From: Candidatus Zixiibacteriota bacterium
GTDB taxonomy: Bacteria; Zixibacteria; MSB-5A5; GN15; JACZUZ01
Length of the DNA stretch: 64,000 nt
Direction of reading: 5' to 3'
Assembly (NCBI GenBank): GCA_024280775.1
Contig: JAJRPM010000015.1
Coordinates: forward strand, 207,721 to 271,720
Below the pieces are notes generated by a model. That model made no database searches. It saw only the letters and a list, made by a program, of their open reading frames with translations, and had not been told where the DNA came from. Positions 29,014 to 39,594 of this stretch are shown piece after piece (position 1 is the first letter of the stretch; every line of letters starts with the position of its first letter). Position numbers and translations under genes: made by a program.

Positions 29014-31017
29014 TTGGAATTGAGTATTATGAGCGACGACAAAGCAAAAAACGACATAGAAAAAGAAGGGCAAAAGAACCCCAAGGCCCCCGAGCCCGAG
29101 GACACAATCGAAATTGCTTCTCCGGGAGAGGCTTTGACCGGACAGTTCGCTCAAGATATCTCTTCCACCCGGGACTTGGAACATAACCCACAGCTCCCCG
29201 GTAAGGCCGCAGTACCTCAGGAAAAGGCCCCTAGCGTTGGTCAAGAGACGAGTCAGTCAGTCGCCGGCTCGCCGGCGCCGAAACTTGAGACGCCAGTAAA
29301 ACGGCTTTCGTCGGAGCAAGTGCAAAACATTGCCAGTAGATTCAACCCCGAGAGCGAGGTCGCCTCTGAGATCGAGCGCGAACAATTGCTAAAATCACTC
29401 GGTGGCGACGGCAAAGATTCTAAGAAGAAATCAACTGCTGATACATCACGCCCTGCTAACGCCAAAACATCCAGCTCCTCAACTTCCCCGACTTTGGCGA
29501 CTCCCAAGCAAACGGTATCGTGTGTGTCACAGGTAAAGAGACCAAGCGCGCCAGTCAGCGGCCCGGCTCGGGGAGTGGCTCATTTTTCAGGACGAGTTAT
29601 CACTCTCGGCGCTTCTGAAAAGATGCATTCGGGCGATGACCTGGTTGTTAGTGGTAATCATTATCAACTGAAGCCGGGAAAGGCCAAGTCCAATATTCTC
29701 GGGCTGGTTGCCTCTTTCGTTTTGATAGTAGCTTCAGCTTTTGGCGGGAAATATTTCCTCGCCGGAGATCACAAGGCAGGTGGAGAGATTATTGGAGTCG
29801 CTATCGGTCAAAATGGTGTCCCCTACGCTGAGGGCGCAATAGTCCGTCTGCCTGAATTGGGGATTTCCACAGTAACGAACACGCAGGGTCTCTTCCATTT
29901 TTCTGAGCTTCCTGATGGTAAACACAAGCTTGAATACAATCTAGCGGGTAGCCTTGGCGGTTCACAATTGATTACAATTCTCGAGGGCGAAGCGGTTATG
30001 GTCTCACTTGATGGAGCCACCAAGCGACTAGCCCAAGCGACGCCAAGAATCACACAGCGCGCAACCACTTCTCAGCCAAGCGCAAAGCAAAAGCCCTCTT
30101 CAAAGAGAAAGTCGAGTCAGAAAAACTCAGGGACCAAGGGTTCGTTGGCGGTGACCAGTGATGTTGCAGGCGCTGTGGTTTACATTGATAATCAAAAGCT
30201 GGGAACAGTTAACAGAACTTTCCGTCGCATGAGAGCGGGTAATCGCACCATCCGCATTGAGAAATCCGGATATGAGCCATACGAAGCTAAGGTAACAATC
30301 AAGGCCAACAAGATTGCGAAGGTCAATGTCGCAATGGTACCTGTCGAAACCCAGCAGGAAGTTGAAACCGCGCCGGAGTTGAGTTCGTCCGAACTGTATC
30401 AAAACGCCCGACAGTCATTCAAGCAAGGAAACAATGAGCAAACTCTAAGCGAGCTCAATGAAGCTCTGGAGAAAGACCCGAGCTTTGCCGAGGCCTATTT
30501 CTTGCGCGGTGAGTCTCATGCCAAGGATGGAAACGCCGAAGAGGCGACTTTGGATTACATTCGCGCCGGTGAAATCTGGAGTCGACAGAGACGTTCTCAG
30601 GATGCGCTTTCGGCATTTGACAATGCAGTCGAAGTTTCAAACGGGTCAGCTCTATCTTTCAAGGTGCGCGGGGATTTCTTTGTTAACAGCAAGCAGCGAG
30701 CAAGAGGTATTGAGGACTTTAAGAAAGCGGTTCACGCAGATAAGAATTACTACGATGGACATTTGGCTTTGGGCGTCGAGTTGTTTAAGTCTGGCTCCTA
30801 TCGCAAGGCTGACAAAGAGCTTCGCCGGGCGAAAGACTTTAATGATAAAGACCCGGTCCTCTATCAGTATTTGATGCTTAATTCATTGGCGAAGAATAAC
30901 TTAAGCGACGTGAATAGCTACTTCAGGCAGTTTAAGAAGAAAGCGACGCCAGCTGAAATGGCTCGCTTTCGCTCTGATGACAATTTGGTCGCTATTCGAC
31001 GTATAGTCAAAGACTAG
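29014..31017 (+). CDS. Single-TM protein with carboxypeptidase-regulatory-like, PEGA and TPR domains
   Basis: TM NILGLVASFVLIVASAFGGKYFLAG; AEGAIVRLPELGISTVTNTQGLFHFSELPDGKHKLEYN; GSLAVTSDVAGAVVYIDNQKLGTVNRTFRRMRAGNRTIRIEKSGYEPYEAKVTI; C-terminal TPRs. Start may be 29029. Confidence 0.85.
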   Translation: MELSIMSDDKAKNDIEKEGQKNPKAPEPEDTIEIASPGEALTGQFAQDISSTRDLEHNPQLPGKAAVPQEKAPSVGQETSQSVAGSPAPKLETPVKRLSSEQVQNIASRFNPESEVASEIEREQLLKSLGGDGKDSKKKSTADTSRPANAKTSSSSTSPTLATPKQTVSCVSQVKRPSAPVSGPARGVAHFSGRVITLGASEKMHSGDDLVVSGNHYQLKPGKAKSNILGLVASFVLIVASAFGGKYFLAGDHKAGGEIIGVAIGQNGVPYAEGAIVRLPELGISTVTNTQGLFHFSELPDGKHKLEYNLAGSLGGSQLITILEGEAVMVSLDGATKRLAQATPRITQRATTSQPSAKQKPSSKRKSSQKNSGTKGSLAVTSDVAGAVVYIDNQKLGTVNRTFRRMRAGNRTIRIEKSGYEPYEAKVTIKANKIAKVNVAMVPVETQQEVETAPELSSSELYQNARQSFKQGNNEQTLSELNEALEKDPSFAEAYFLRGESHAKDGNAEEATLDYIRAGEIWSRQRRSQDALSAFDNAVEVSNGSALSFKVRGDFFVNSKQRARGIEDFKKAVHADKNYYDGHLALGVELFKSGSYRKADKELRRAKDFNDKDPVLYQYLMLNSLAKNNLSDVNSYFRQFKKKATPAEMARFRSDDNLVAIRRIVKD

Positions 31018-31259
31018 ACTCAGTCAGATAACTCTACACGCTTCTCAATTTCCCACTTTCCACTTTCCAGAAGGCCGGGGTGTTATTGCACCTTGGCTTA
31101 AGAACATGTATTCTCCTTTGAGCGTTGAGCATAACGCAAGGAAATGTAGCGTTTGGAACGCCGCGAATATGTCCGGTTAGTGCGGCCAACTACGCGGTCT
31201 TTTCGCTTGTATAGTTTCGAGACACTATAGGCAGGAACATTGGATACTGGAGTAACGTA

Positions 31260-33383
31260 ATGAAACCTGAGATGTCATTTTACTATGATAAATTCTATGA
31301 CACAAAACATGTAATGACAAATGGAATTGAGACCACACCAATGCAATTTGAGACTTTAGTAACTAAGCTTGAAAACGAATCCAGAAGAAGTGGACGTATG
31401 CTTAAGGGTGTCCTCAGCGGGGTTCTAGCTCTTGCTGTTTCGCTCTTTCAACTCTCCCCCGCTAGTGTCATCGCCGGGCCTCCGGATATTGGGACATTTA
31501 TGCAAATCGGCAGTTCGAGTTTGGCGGCGGTGGATTGGGAATCCGGGAATATGTATTTCACATCCGGGATGAGCGGTAAGGCTCAGGTCTATCGCTATAT
31601 GGGTGATGATGAATGGCCCTGGCAGTTGAGTTTGTTTGAAGATGGTATCAATAGTTTCTATCTGTCGGAGTCCGGCAAGTTGGGCATTATTCGCGCTTCT
31701 GTTGGAGGCTCGGAGCAGGGTCAGTTGTATTTGATGGATATGTCTGATGGAGCGATTGACACACTGACGCTTACAGAGTTGGACACTATTCGCATTGCGC
31801 ATATTGATTCAAGTGGTGGCAAATATGACACTACCTCGATTGAGATAAAGACCAAGCCGAAAAAAGTACAGTATGGTTCGGTTATTTGGGATCACAACGA
31901 TGAGAACATTTACTTTCGCACGGACTTTGCATCATCGGGGAATTACCAAGTTTATCAGATGAATATCAAGACTCGGGTGAAGACTAAGATATTTGACACT
32001 CCCTATTATGATATTCCAGCTGGTGTGACACCTGATGGGTCGAAGCTGTTTGTTTATGCCCTGCAGGGTAACCCGGATAATGATCTGTATTTGGTTGATT
32101 TGAAAACTTTGGCGATTGACACGCTAACCTCGGATAACGGCGGGGTCTTTAACTACTTCAATCCTTTCATGATGCCTGACGGTAAGACAATCTATTTGCT
32201 TTCGAATTTCAATGAGGACGGAATCACGCGGCTGGCGAGAATGACTCTTGGTGATCCGAAGCTAGAATATGTCGGTGGCTGGATTGATCCAAAATGGTCA
32301 GTGGACGACCTCGGGGTTTCACGTGATTTCAAGTATATGTATGTAGTGGTAAACGAAGAGGGTTACCTGCGTATGCGCATTCGGGAGATTGCAACTGGCT
32401 CTGAAGCGCCGCAGGCGCCGCTTGACGGGATGTACAGTGCGCCGCAGTTCGACAAGAATGGTAATGTCTATTTCACTTTCAACGGCCCAACTTATGCGCC
32501 GGATGTTTGGAAGTTCAATTTAGATACGAAGAAGTTGGACAAGTTGAGCAAAACTATGTACGCCGGAATTGACCGGAGTATTTTTTCAGACCCGCAATTG
32601 GTTAAGTTCAAGAGTTTTGACGGACTTGAAGTGCCGGCGTTTTTGTATCTGCCGCCGAATTACAAGAAGGGTGATAAGATACCTTTTCTGGTGAATGCTC
32701 ACGGCGGGCCTGAAGGTCAGGCTCAACCTAGTTTTGCGCGAAGCTATCAGTATTTTTCTCTTAGTGGTTATGGACTACTGCGAGTGAATCCTCGTGGGAG
32801 CGCAGGCTATGGCAAAGAGTATATGGCGCTGGATGACTATAAGAAGCGTCAGAACTCATTGAAGGATTACAAGGCCGCGGTGGATTGGCTGATAGAGGAG
32901 AATTACACTGAGGCGGGTAAGATTGGAATCTATGGTGGCTCTTATGGCGGCTATGTCACGCTGGGTATGATTACAGAATATCCTGAATTGTTCGCGGCGG
33001 CAATTGATATTGTTGGTATCTCGAATTTTGTAAGTTTCCTGGAGAATACTGCGCCGTCACGCCGCGGTGTGCGTGAGATTGAATATGGCCCACTTACTGA
33101 CAGGCCGTTTTTGGAGTCTATTTCCCCGTTGAACAAGGCCGACAGAGTTAGGACGCCACTGCTAGTTATTCACGGTGAGAACGATCCGCGGGTGCCGGTT
33201 AGTGAGGCGCGTCAGATGTTGGCGGCAGTGGCTAAGAATGGCACACCGGTTGACAGTTTGATATTCCCTGATGAGGGTCATGGCGCATCTAAACGCGTTA
33301 ATGTGATTGCTCAGTATCGCAAGATGGTGGATTTCTTTGACACGTATTTGAAAGGCGTGAAGGTCAAAGGTGAGCATGAATAG
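31260..33383 (+). CDS. S9 family peptidase (prolyl oligopeptidase-like), exported
   Basis: GIYGGSYGGYVTLGM nucleophile elbow, ENDPRVPVSEA, DEGHG catalytic motifs; beta-propeller N-domain; likely start 31398 (MLKGVLSGVLALAVSLF signal peptide). Confidence 0.93.
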   Translation: MKPEMSFYYDKFYDTKHVMTNGIETTPMQFETLVTKLENESRRSGRMLKGVLSGVLALAVSLFQLSPASVIAGPPDIGTFMQIGSSSLAAVDWESGNMYFTSGMSGKAQVYRYMGDDEWPWQLSLFEDGINSFYLSESGKLGIIRASVGGSEQGQLYLMDMSDGAIDTLTLTELDTIRIAHIDSSGGKYDTTSIEIKTKPKKVQYGSVIWDHNDENIYFRTDFASSGNYQVYQMNIKTRVKTKIFDTPYYDIPAGVTPDGSKLFVYALQGNPDNDLYLVDLKTLAIDTLTSDNGGVFNYFNPFMMPDGKTIYLLSNFNEDGITRLARMTLGDPKLEYVGGWIDPKWSVDDLGVSRDFKYMYVVVNEEGYLRMRIREIATGSEAPQAPLDGMYSAPQFDKNGNVYFTFNGPTYAPDVWKFNLDTKKLDKLSKTMYAGIDRSIFSDPQLVKFKSFDGLEVPAFLYLPPNYKKGDKIPFLVNAHGGPEGQAQPSFARSYQYFSLSGYGLLRVNPRGSAGYGKEYMALDDYKKRQNSLKDYKAAVDWLIEENYTEAGKIGIYGGSYGGYVTLGMITEYPELFAAAIDIVGISNFVSFLENTAPSRRGVREIEYGPLTDRPFLESISPLNKADRVRTPLLVIHGENDPRVPVSEARQMLAAVAKNGTPVDSLIFPDEGHGASKRVNVIAQYRKMVDFFDTYLKGVKVKGEHE

Positions 33384-33390
33384 CCGAAGG

Positions 33391-34155
33391 CTAAGCTAGC
33401 TTACGCTCATCGCTACCGAGTTTCAGCAATGCCTCTGTGTCATCGAAGTTTACTCTTAGGGGTGAGACTGAAACTATGCCTTTGCGGGTTACGGAGTAAT
33501 CAGTTCCTTCGATTTCGGTCCAGTCGGCTTCGCCGGCTATCCAGTAGTATGGTAATCCGCGAGGGTCGGTTTTTTCTATGACGACATCGTTGAAGACGCG
33601 ACGGCCTAGACTTGTGAATTGGTATTTATTGTATGGCTCGCCGTTTAGGTTGGGGAGGTTGATGTTCAGGAAGGTTTCGGGGTTGATACTCAACTCGGGG
33701 AGAGTTTCGACGAAGCTTGCGATGAAGTCTGCGCAATTCGAAAGTGACGATTCTAAGTTATGAGATTCATCACCGAGAATCAGAGAGCAGGCGATGCTAG
33801 GTATTCCTAGTATCGAGCCTTCGATTGCGGCGGCGACAGTTCCAGAATAGGTTACGTCCTCGCCCATGTTTTGTCCGTGGTTGATGCCGGAGATGATTAA
33901 GTCTGGTTTGTTTTCTTTGCACAGAGCATTGTAGGCAATTAGAACACAATCTGTCGGGGTGCCGTCACAGGCCCAGCGCTTTTCGCCGCGATTGAGCAGT
34001 CTTAAGGGGCGGGAGAGTGACAGGGAATGCGAGGAGGCGGATTGTTCTCTGTCGGGGGCGCATAGGAGGACATCGTGGTTCTTGCGCAAGCGCTCCTCTA
34101 AGCGGAGTATACCGAGGGCGTTGATGCCGTCGTCGTTGGTTATCAGGATATTCAT
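33391..34155 (-). CDS. surE: 5'/3'-nucleotidase SurE
   Basis: MNILITNDDGINALGILRL, APDREQSASSHSLSL, SGINHGQNMGEDVTYSGTVAAAIEG. Confidence 0.97.
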   Translation of the reverse strand: MNILITNDDGINALGILRLEERLRKNHDVLLCAPDREQSASSHSLSLSRPLRLLNRGEKRWACDGTPTDCVLIAYNALCKENKPDLIISGINHGQNMGEDVTYSGTVAAAIEGSILGIPSIACSLILGDESHNLESSLSNCADFIASFVETLPELSINPETFLNINLPNLNGEPYNKYQFTSLGRRVFNDVVIEKTDPRGLPYYWIAGEADWTEIEGTDYSVTRKGIVSVSPLRVNFDDTEALLKLGSDERKLA

Positions 34156-34212
34156 TGCAGGAGGATATGCTTTCGGTAGGCATCAGTCAAACACGTCGGG
34201 TTTGTAGAAGGT

Positions 34213-34920
34213 TTAATACCAAAGTCTGCGCCAGAATAGGCCGATGAATTTGATTATTACTTTGAATGGATTGATGTAGGAGTGTGAATCATTGTAAATG
34301 ACTCGCACTGAGGTTTCGCTGATTTGCGCGCCACAGGCTCCTAGCATAAATAGGGTTTCTGATTCGTACATAAAGCGCCCGGACTTTGCGGGGGCGTATT
34401 TGAGTAGTGAAAGCGGAATCAGGCGGTAGCCGCATTGTGAGTCACGGATTCGCACATCGGAGAAAATGGAAATCAATATGGAGGTCAGGTTGTTTGAGAG
34501 TTGGCGCGCAAGGGGCATGGAGCCGGTGCGAAAACTCCGACAGCCGAGAAGCGCCGCTTGGGGCTCTCTTCGGTTTTGGTTGATGAACTTCGGTATGTCT
34601 TCTGGTGCGTGTTGGAGGTCGGAGTCTATTGCTAGAACATTGTGGTAGCCATGTTCTTTTCCCCACAGGTATCCTGCTTTGAGGGCGACGCCTTTGCCTT
34701 GATTGGGATTTAGGCGCAGGTGTTTGATTTGGTTGCGATTCAAGAGCTCCGGTGTTGAGTCTGTGCTTCCGTCATCAACAATCAAAACATCATCAATGTT
34801 GTAACAATCTGAAATTCTTTCGATGAGTTGTGTGAGAGACTTTTCGGCATTGTATGCCGGACATACTAATAAAGTTTTGGTGGGCGGATGGCTATCATTT
34901 GGCAGGGGGCTGTTAGCCAT
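34213..34920 (-). CDS. Family 2 glycosyltransferase (DPM1-like)
   Basis: LLVCPAYNAEKSLTQLIERI, VDDGSTDSTPELL, NQGKGVALKAGYLWG, DSDLQHAPEDIPKF. Confidence 0.92.
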   Translation of the reverse strand: MANSPLPNDSHPPTKTLLVCPAYNAEKSLTQLIERISDCYNIDDVLIVDDGSTDSTPELLNRNQIKHLRLNPNQGKGVALKAGYLWGKEHGYHNVLAIDSDLQHAPEDIPKFINQNRREPQAALLGCRSFRTGSMPLARQLSNNLTSILISIFSDVRIRDSQCGYRLIPLSLLKYAPAKSGRFMYESETLFMLGACGAQISETSVRVIYNDSHSYINPFKVIIKFIGLFWRRLWY

Positions 34921-35002
34921 AGGTTACTGGATTCTTTGAGGGCGATAAGAATAGGGATGTGAAAAATAGTGTTGTGCAAAATAATGTTGTGCAAAAAAAT
35001 GG

Positions 35003-35076
35003 TCGGAGCGAGCAGATTTGAACTGCCGACCTCTCCCACCCCAAGGGAGTGCGCTACCGGGCTGCGCCACGCTCCG
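35003..35076 (-). tRNA. tRNA-Pro (anticodon GGG)
   Basis: cggagcg-tggcgcagcccggtagcgca-ctccc-ttGGGgt-gggag-aggtc-ggcagttcaaatctgc-tcgctccg-a folds into a cloverleaf; GTTCAAATC T-loop. Confidence 0.95.
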
Positions 35077-35124
35077 AACTGTTATTCCTTTTATGCGATT
35101 CCGACTAAACTATCAGTGGCGCTC

Positions 35125-35484
35125 CTAGAAATCGAGCAGTTGAAGCGCCTCGCCGGCTTCTTTGCGAATCTCCGCTAGTGTGGTTTTGATGCGGGCTTCA
35201 GTGATTAGCATGCGTTTTTCCGGTGTGGCTTTCAATGAACGCAAGCGAGCACGAGCGCCTTCGATAGTGTAATTCTCTACGTAGAGCAGGGTCTTGATTC
35301 GATTCACCATCTCTATGTCTTTTTTCTGATAGGCGCGATTTCCGCCGCGGTTTTTCTTGGGATGCAGAGTGGGAAACTCTTTTTCCCAGAAACGAAGCAC
35401 ATAGGCTTCAAGGTCGGTCATCAGCGCAACTTCACTTATAGAATAGTAGAGCTTTTCTTCGATTGCTTTGGGGGTTCTCGGCAT
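35125..35484 (-). CDS. MerR family transcriptional regulator
   Basis: YYSISEVALMTDLEAYVLRFWEKEFPTLHPKKNRGGNRAYQKKDIEMVNRIKTLLY. Confidence 0.9.
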   Translation of the reverse strand: MPRTPKAIEEKLYYSISEVALMTDLEAYVLRFWEKEFPTLHPKKNRGGNRAYQKKDIEMVNRIKTLLYVENYTIEGARARLRSLKATPEKRMLITEARIKTTLAEIRKEAGEALQLLDF

Positions 35485-35522
35485 CGGTTAATCCTCTAGT
35501 TCTGTGTTCTATATACTGTCAC

Positions 35523-36536
35523 TTATTTCCAGCGTTCTTCTTTTAGCTTGCGTGACATTAAATGTCGCACTGCTTCTCGCGGCTCTTTACCCTCAAAGAG
35601 GGTTTGATAGACTTCTTCGGTAATCGGTGTTTCCACTCCTACGTCGCGGGCGAGGTCACGCACACCGACACAGGTGTCAACACCTTCGGCGACCATCTCC
35701 ATTGAGGATAATACATCGCTGAGCTTCACGCCAGACCCTATCTGTTCTCCGACATGACGATTTCGGCTGTGGCGTGAGAAACAAGTTGTCACCAAGTCTC
35801 CTAGTCCTGAAAGACCTGAAAAAGTTAGCGGGTCTGCCCCGATCTTTGCTCCCAGGCGAGACATTTCCGCCAGGCCGCGAGTTATTAGCGCGCCTTGTAC
35901 ATTATCACCTAATCCCAGGGCGCGGGTTATGCCGCTGGCGATGGCGATTATGTTTTTTACGGCGCCGCCTAGCTCCACTCCGACTACATCTGAGGTGCGG
36001 TAGACGCGGAACACATCTGATGAAAATAATTCCTGAGTCCATATTGAGACTTGTTCAGATTTCGAAGCGGCGACGACGCTGGTTGGCTGAAACGACGCAA
36101 CCTCTTCGGCATGACTGGGGCCGGAGAGCGCGCAGATATTATCAGCGCTGGCGGCGGGGATTGTGTCCTCCACAACCTGGGACATACGACGATTTGAGCC
36201 TTTTTCAATGCCTTTCGAGAGCAGGATGAATCTTTGCCTGGCGAGCGCAAGCGGGGCCACTTTTTCAGCGAGGGCGCCGGTTTGTTGGGCCGGGGCCGCA
36301 AACACTATAGCCTCGGCGCCTGTTACACTGCCGACCAAATCATCGGAGATAGTTATCTCCGGATGTATTGGCGCGTTCGGTAGTTTGGTCGAGAGTCGCT
36401 TATCTCGTAGAGACTGAGCTGTTTCGCTTCGATGCGCCCATACTGTGACTTTGCGCCCCGCACGGTGCAGAGCCAGCGCCACCGCCAGCCCCCAACTTCC
36501 TGCGCCTAGAATTGTTACTCGCATAGCCTGAATCAA
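35523..36536 (-). CDS. gpsA: NAD(P)H-dependent glycerol-3-phosphate dehydrogenase
   Basis: VTILGAGSWGLAVALALHRAGRKVTVWAH, SGPSHAEEV, GVELGGAVKNIIAIASGI, TFSGLSGLGDLVTTC; likely start 36524. Confidence 0.96.
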   Translation of the reverse strand: MIQAMRVTILGAGSWGLAVALALHRAGRKVTVWAHRSETAQSLRDKRLSTKLPNAPIHPEITISDDLVGSVTGAEAIVFAAPAQQTGALAEKVAPLALARQRFILLSKGIEKGSNRRMSQVVEDTIPAASADNICALSGPSHAEEVASFQPTSVVAASKSEQVSIWTQELFSSDVFRVYRTSDVVGVELGGAVKNIIAIASGITRALGLGDNVQGALITRGLAEMSRLGAKIGADPLTFSGLSGLGDLVTTCFSRHSRNRHVGEQIGSGVKLSDVLSSMEMVAEGVDTCVGVRDLARDVGVETPITEEVYQTLFEGKEPREAVRHLMSRKLKEERWK

Positions 36537-36547
36537 CGCCTAGTTTG

Positions 36548-37006
36548 TCACTCGCCGCCGGAAGTAGCGCCAACGGTTGAATCAGAGTCTCCCATGCTGG
36601 AGTCCATTGCTTCTCCGCCATTCATCGGCATATCCTTGAGAGCGCCCGGGTTCATCATCTGAAGCGCTTCGAGTATTTTTACAGCATCATCTACTGTTAG
36701 TGAATCATCAGAGTAGACACTTACTACAGTTGTGATTGCCTTCTGCGCTATGTCATCAGCCACTAGGCCTGAATCAAGCGCTGAGAGGGCTCCGGCGAAA
36801 ATGCTGTGGATTTGTTCGGTGTTGTATCCCGGCGGATTAACTGTTGCAATTTCGTTTTCAAGTTCCGCCAATCCTGATCTCATTTTTTCGCGCATCATTC
36901 CTGGCAGATACATGAATGAAAGTACGGCGATAAGCAGAGCTATGCCGATTAGGATGAGCCCTATCATACAGCCCTTGGACATTTTCTTTTTTGGAGCTTC
37001 AGTCAT
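36548..37006 (-). CDS. Hypothetical membrane-anchored protein
   Basis: Single N-terminal TM (GCMIGLILIGIALLIAVLSFMYLPG); no recognised domain. Confidence 0.55.
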   Translation of the reverse strand: MTEAPKKKMSKGCMIGLILIGIALLIAVLSFMYLPGMMREKMRSGLAELENEIATVNPPGYNTEQIHSIFAGALSALDSGLVADDIAQKAITTVVSVYSDDSLTVDDAVKILEALQMMNPGALKDMPMNGGEAMDSSMGDSDSTVGATSGGE

Positions 37007-37147
37007 TTTGTAACCTGAATCCTTTCGTTACCGATTCGCGCCGCGCTCTTTTTCTTCATCAACCTTACAATAACTCCGTTTTTCAATCGGGGCAAGCGAC
37101 TAATATGAGGATTATGAAATTCGTATCGATGTGACTTCTAGGACCTT

Positions 37148-37180
37148 GCAAAAAAAGGGGAGCCATAAATGGCTCCCCTG
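37148..37180 (-). terminator. Terminator of the alpha operon (after rplQ)
   Basis: aggggagccat/atggctcccct with T8 on minus strand. Confidence 0.88.
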
Positions 37181-37222
37181 GTAAAATCTATTTTGACTCT
37201 GATGCGCTTATGGTTTGGCGCT

Positions 37223-37663
37223 TTATGCGGCTTTTTCCCCGGCGGCTTCCGACTTGGCGGAAGACTTTTTCTTTTTCTTCTTGGTGTCGGGTTCAGCCTG
37301 TTTTGGTTTTGGAGTCAGTAGCTCTACGATGGAGATTACTGCGGCGTCGCCGCGTCTTACGCCTTTTTTGATAACGCGCGTATAGCCGGAGTTGCGATCT
37401 TGTAAATTCGGGATAATCTCGGTGAAGAGCTTCTTGTGAATCGCTTTGTCGCGAATGGTTTCTGCAACCTGACGCTTCGCGGCGAGAGTGTCTTTTTTGC
37501 CGATGGTGATTAGTCTGTCGGCTAGCCTGCGCAACTCGGTTGCTTTGGCGTGGGTCGTCTCAATTCTGCGATGCGCAAACAGCGAGGTCGCGAGATTGGC
37601 CAACATCAAAAGACGATGGGGTCTCGGACGGCTGAGTTTCTTTACTTTATCCTGATGACTCAT
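37223..37663 (-). CDS. rplQ: 50S ribosomal protein L17 with Lys-rich C-terminal tail
   Basis: Conserved L17 sequence and synteny. Confidence 0.95.
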   Translation of the reverse strand: MSHQDKVKKLSRPRPHRLLMLANLATSLFAHRRIETTHAKATELRRLADRLITIGKKDTLAAKRQVAETIRDKAIHKKLFTEIIPNLQDRNSGYTRVIKKGVRRGDAAVISIVELLTPKPKQAEPDTKKKKKKSSAKSEAAGEKAA

Positions 37664-37719
37664 GATTATTCTACCTGTGACTGTTCGGTATGCAACCTGA
37701 CGGCGCTAACCAGTTCAGC

Positions 37720-38703
37720 TTAGACTCTTCCGTTCTCCTTGAGCTTGTCGATGTCAAGACCGAAACTCAGTCCTAGTTCATCAAGAAGCGCATTCAATTC
37801 GTTTAGAGACTTCCGCCCAAAATTGCGAAACTTCAACATTTCGCTTTCGCTTTTTGTTATCAATTCTTCGATGGTGTTAATGTTGGCCGCGCGCAGGCAA
37901 TTTGAAGAGCGCACAGTCAATTCGAGGTCGTCGACACGTGTATCGAGCAACTTACGTAACGGTGTGGTCTCCTCTTCGGGAGCGCGCTGCTCCTGCAATT
38001 CAGTTTCTTCATCGAGATGAATGAACAATTGCAAATGGTCCTTCAGGAGCTTTGCTGAGTGGCAAAGAGCGTCTTCGGGGGTGATGGAAGCGTCAGTTTC
38101 GACTGAGATCATCAAACGATCGTAGTCGGTACGCTGACCAACACGTGTGTTTTCGACATTGTACCAGCAACGGACGACCGGCGAAAAGAGAGAGTCGACA
38201 AAAATTGTGTTTGTCGGAACGCCTTCGCGACGATTCTGGTCGGCGATGCAATATCCACGACCTGGAGCGACATCTATTTCCATTTCGAAATCGACACCAT
38301 CATCGGTGATTTCGACGAGGTGTAAATCATTGTTGAGTGTTTCAACTTCGGTTCCACAGTCGAACATCCCGAGGCTGATTTTGCCTTTGCCGGTTTTTTT
38401 AATCGAAATGGTGGTTAGCTCGTCACCATGCATTTGGAAGCGAGCTCTTTTGACATTCAGAATGATGTCGGTGACATCTTCATAGACTCCATCGAGGGAG
38501 CCGAATTCATGTAATGCGCCGGTGATACGCACAGAAACCGCTGCAGCTCCCTGAATCGAAGACAGCAAAACACGACGGAGAGAATTGCCCAAAGTGGCGC
38601 CATAGCCTCTTTCAAGCGGCTCAACGACGAATCTCGCCGTATTGGTAGCTTGTCCAGCGTCTTTGACAACCTGTTCCGGCAAGTGTAGGTTTTTCCATTT
38701 CAT
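37720..38703 (-). CDS. rpoA: DNA-directed RNA polymerase subunit alpha
   Basis: LGNSLRRVLLSSIQGAAAVSVRI; alpha-CTD RNFGRKSLNEL. Confidence 0.97.
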   Translation of the reverse strand: MKWKNLHLPEQVVKDAGQATNTARFVVEPLERGYGATLGNSLRRVLLSSIQGAAAVSVRITGALHEFGSLDGVYEDVTDIILNVKRARFQMHGDELTTISIKKTGKGKISLGMFDCGTEVETLNNDLHLVEITDDGVDFEMEIDVAPGRGYCIADQNRREGVPTNTIFVDSLFSPVVRCWYNVENTRVGQRTDYDRLMISVETDASITPEDALCHSAKLLKDHLQLFIHLDEETELQEQRAPEEETTPLRKLLDTRVDDLELTVRSSNCLRAANINTIEELITKSESEMLKFRNFGRKSLNELNALLDELGLSFGLDIDKLKENGRV

Positions 38704-38873
38704 TGCGTTAACATTCCCTTACATCCACAAAGTTCTTTTCTATCTGTCAGCTGACGGTCTCTTACCGCTGGCATTTGCTATCACCAGGTCGGACCTTAGC
38801 GCCCGTTTCTCAGCTACAAGTGTCACTTACTAGCTTTAATCTCCAGTGTAACCTACAAGAGTTACTTAGAGTA

Positions 38874-39500
38874 CTACTTCGAATACAACTCGACGATGAG
38901 CTGTTCGGTGGCGTTCACCGGAATCTCATCACGCTTCGGATATTCCAGCAATTCTCCTTCAAGACCGGCCTTGTTGAGACGCAACCAGGAGATAAGCTCT
39001 CCACGTTGATCTTTAAGAGCGCCATGCACCAAGTCCATTTTCTTGGAAGCCTCGTTGACTTTGATTACATCCTGAGGACGAACAAGGTATGACGGGATAT
39101 CGACACGACGGTCGTTTACCAGAATATGGCCGTGACGCACCAACTGGCGAGCTGATTTTCTTGAAGGCGCAAAACCAAGACGATAGATTATATTGTCGAG
39201 GCGCATCTCCAAAAGTCGCATCAGATTCTCGCCGGTAACGCCGGGCTTGCGATCTGCGATTTCAAAATATCTGTGGAATTGTTTCTCCAGCAGACCATAC
39301 ATCCGACGCACTTTTTGCTTCTCGCGAAGCTGAAGTCCGTATTCGGAAACTTTCCGACGCATCCGTTGTCCATGTTGACCCGGGGCATGCGGACGCCTTT
39401 CAAAGGCGCATTTTTCTGAGTAACAGCGCGAACCCTTCAGGAAGAGCTTTTCGCCTTCCCGTCGGCATAACTTACAATTCGCGTCTCGATATCTTGCCAT
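38874..39500 (-). CDS. rpsD: 30S ribosomal protein S4
   Basis: [44 protein letters not shown] (zinc-type). Confidence 0.97.
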   Translation of the reverse strand: MARYRDANCKLCRREGEKLFLKGSRCYSEKCAFERRPHAPGQHGQRMRRKVSEYGLQLREKQKVRRMYGLLEKQFHRYFEIADRKPGVTGENLMRLLEMRLDNIIYRLGFAPSRKSARQLVRHGHILVNDRRVDIPSYLVRPQDVIKVNEASKKMDLVHGALKDQRGELISWLRLNKAGLEGELLEYPKRDEIPVNATEQLIVELYSK

Positions 39501-39594
39501 TAACTTTCCTCAACAAATCTATAAATCTGAAACAGTGTATATTATCTTCTAGACTAGTAAAACTTACAGAGCAACCCGGTAGGTTGTGCTCTAC

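Noticed and set aside
35003-35076. tRNA-Pro as an integration site for a mobile element
   Set aside because: No integrase or direct repeat of the tRNA 3' end seen in the adjacent sequence.
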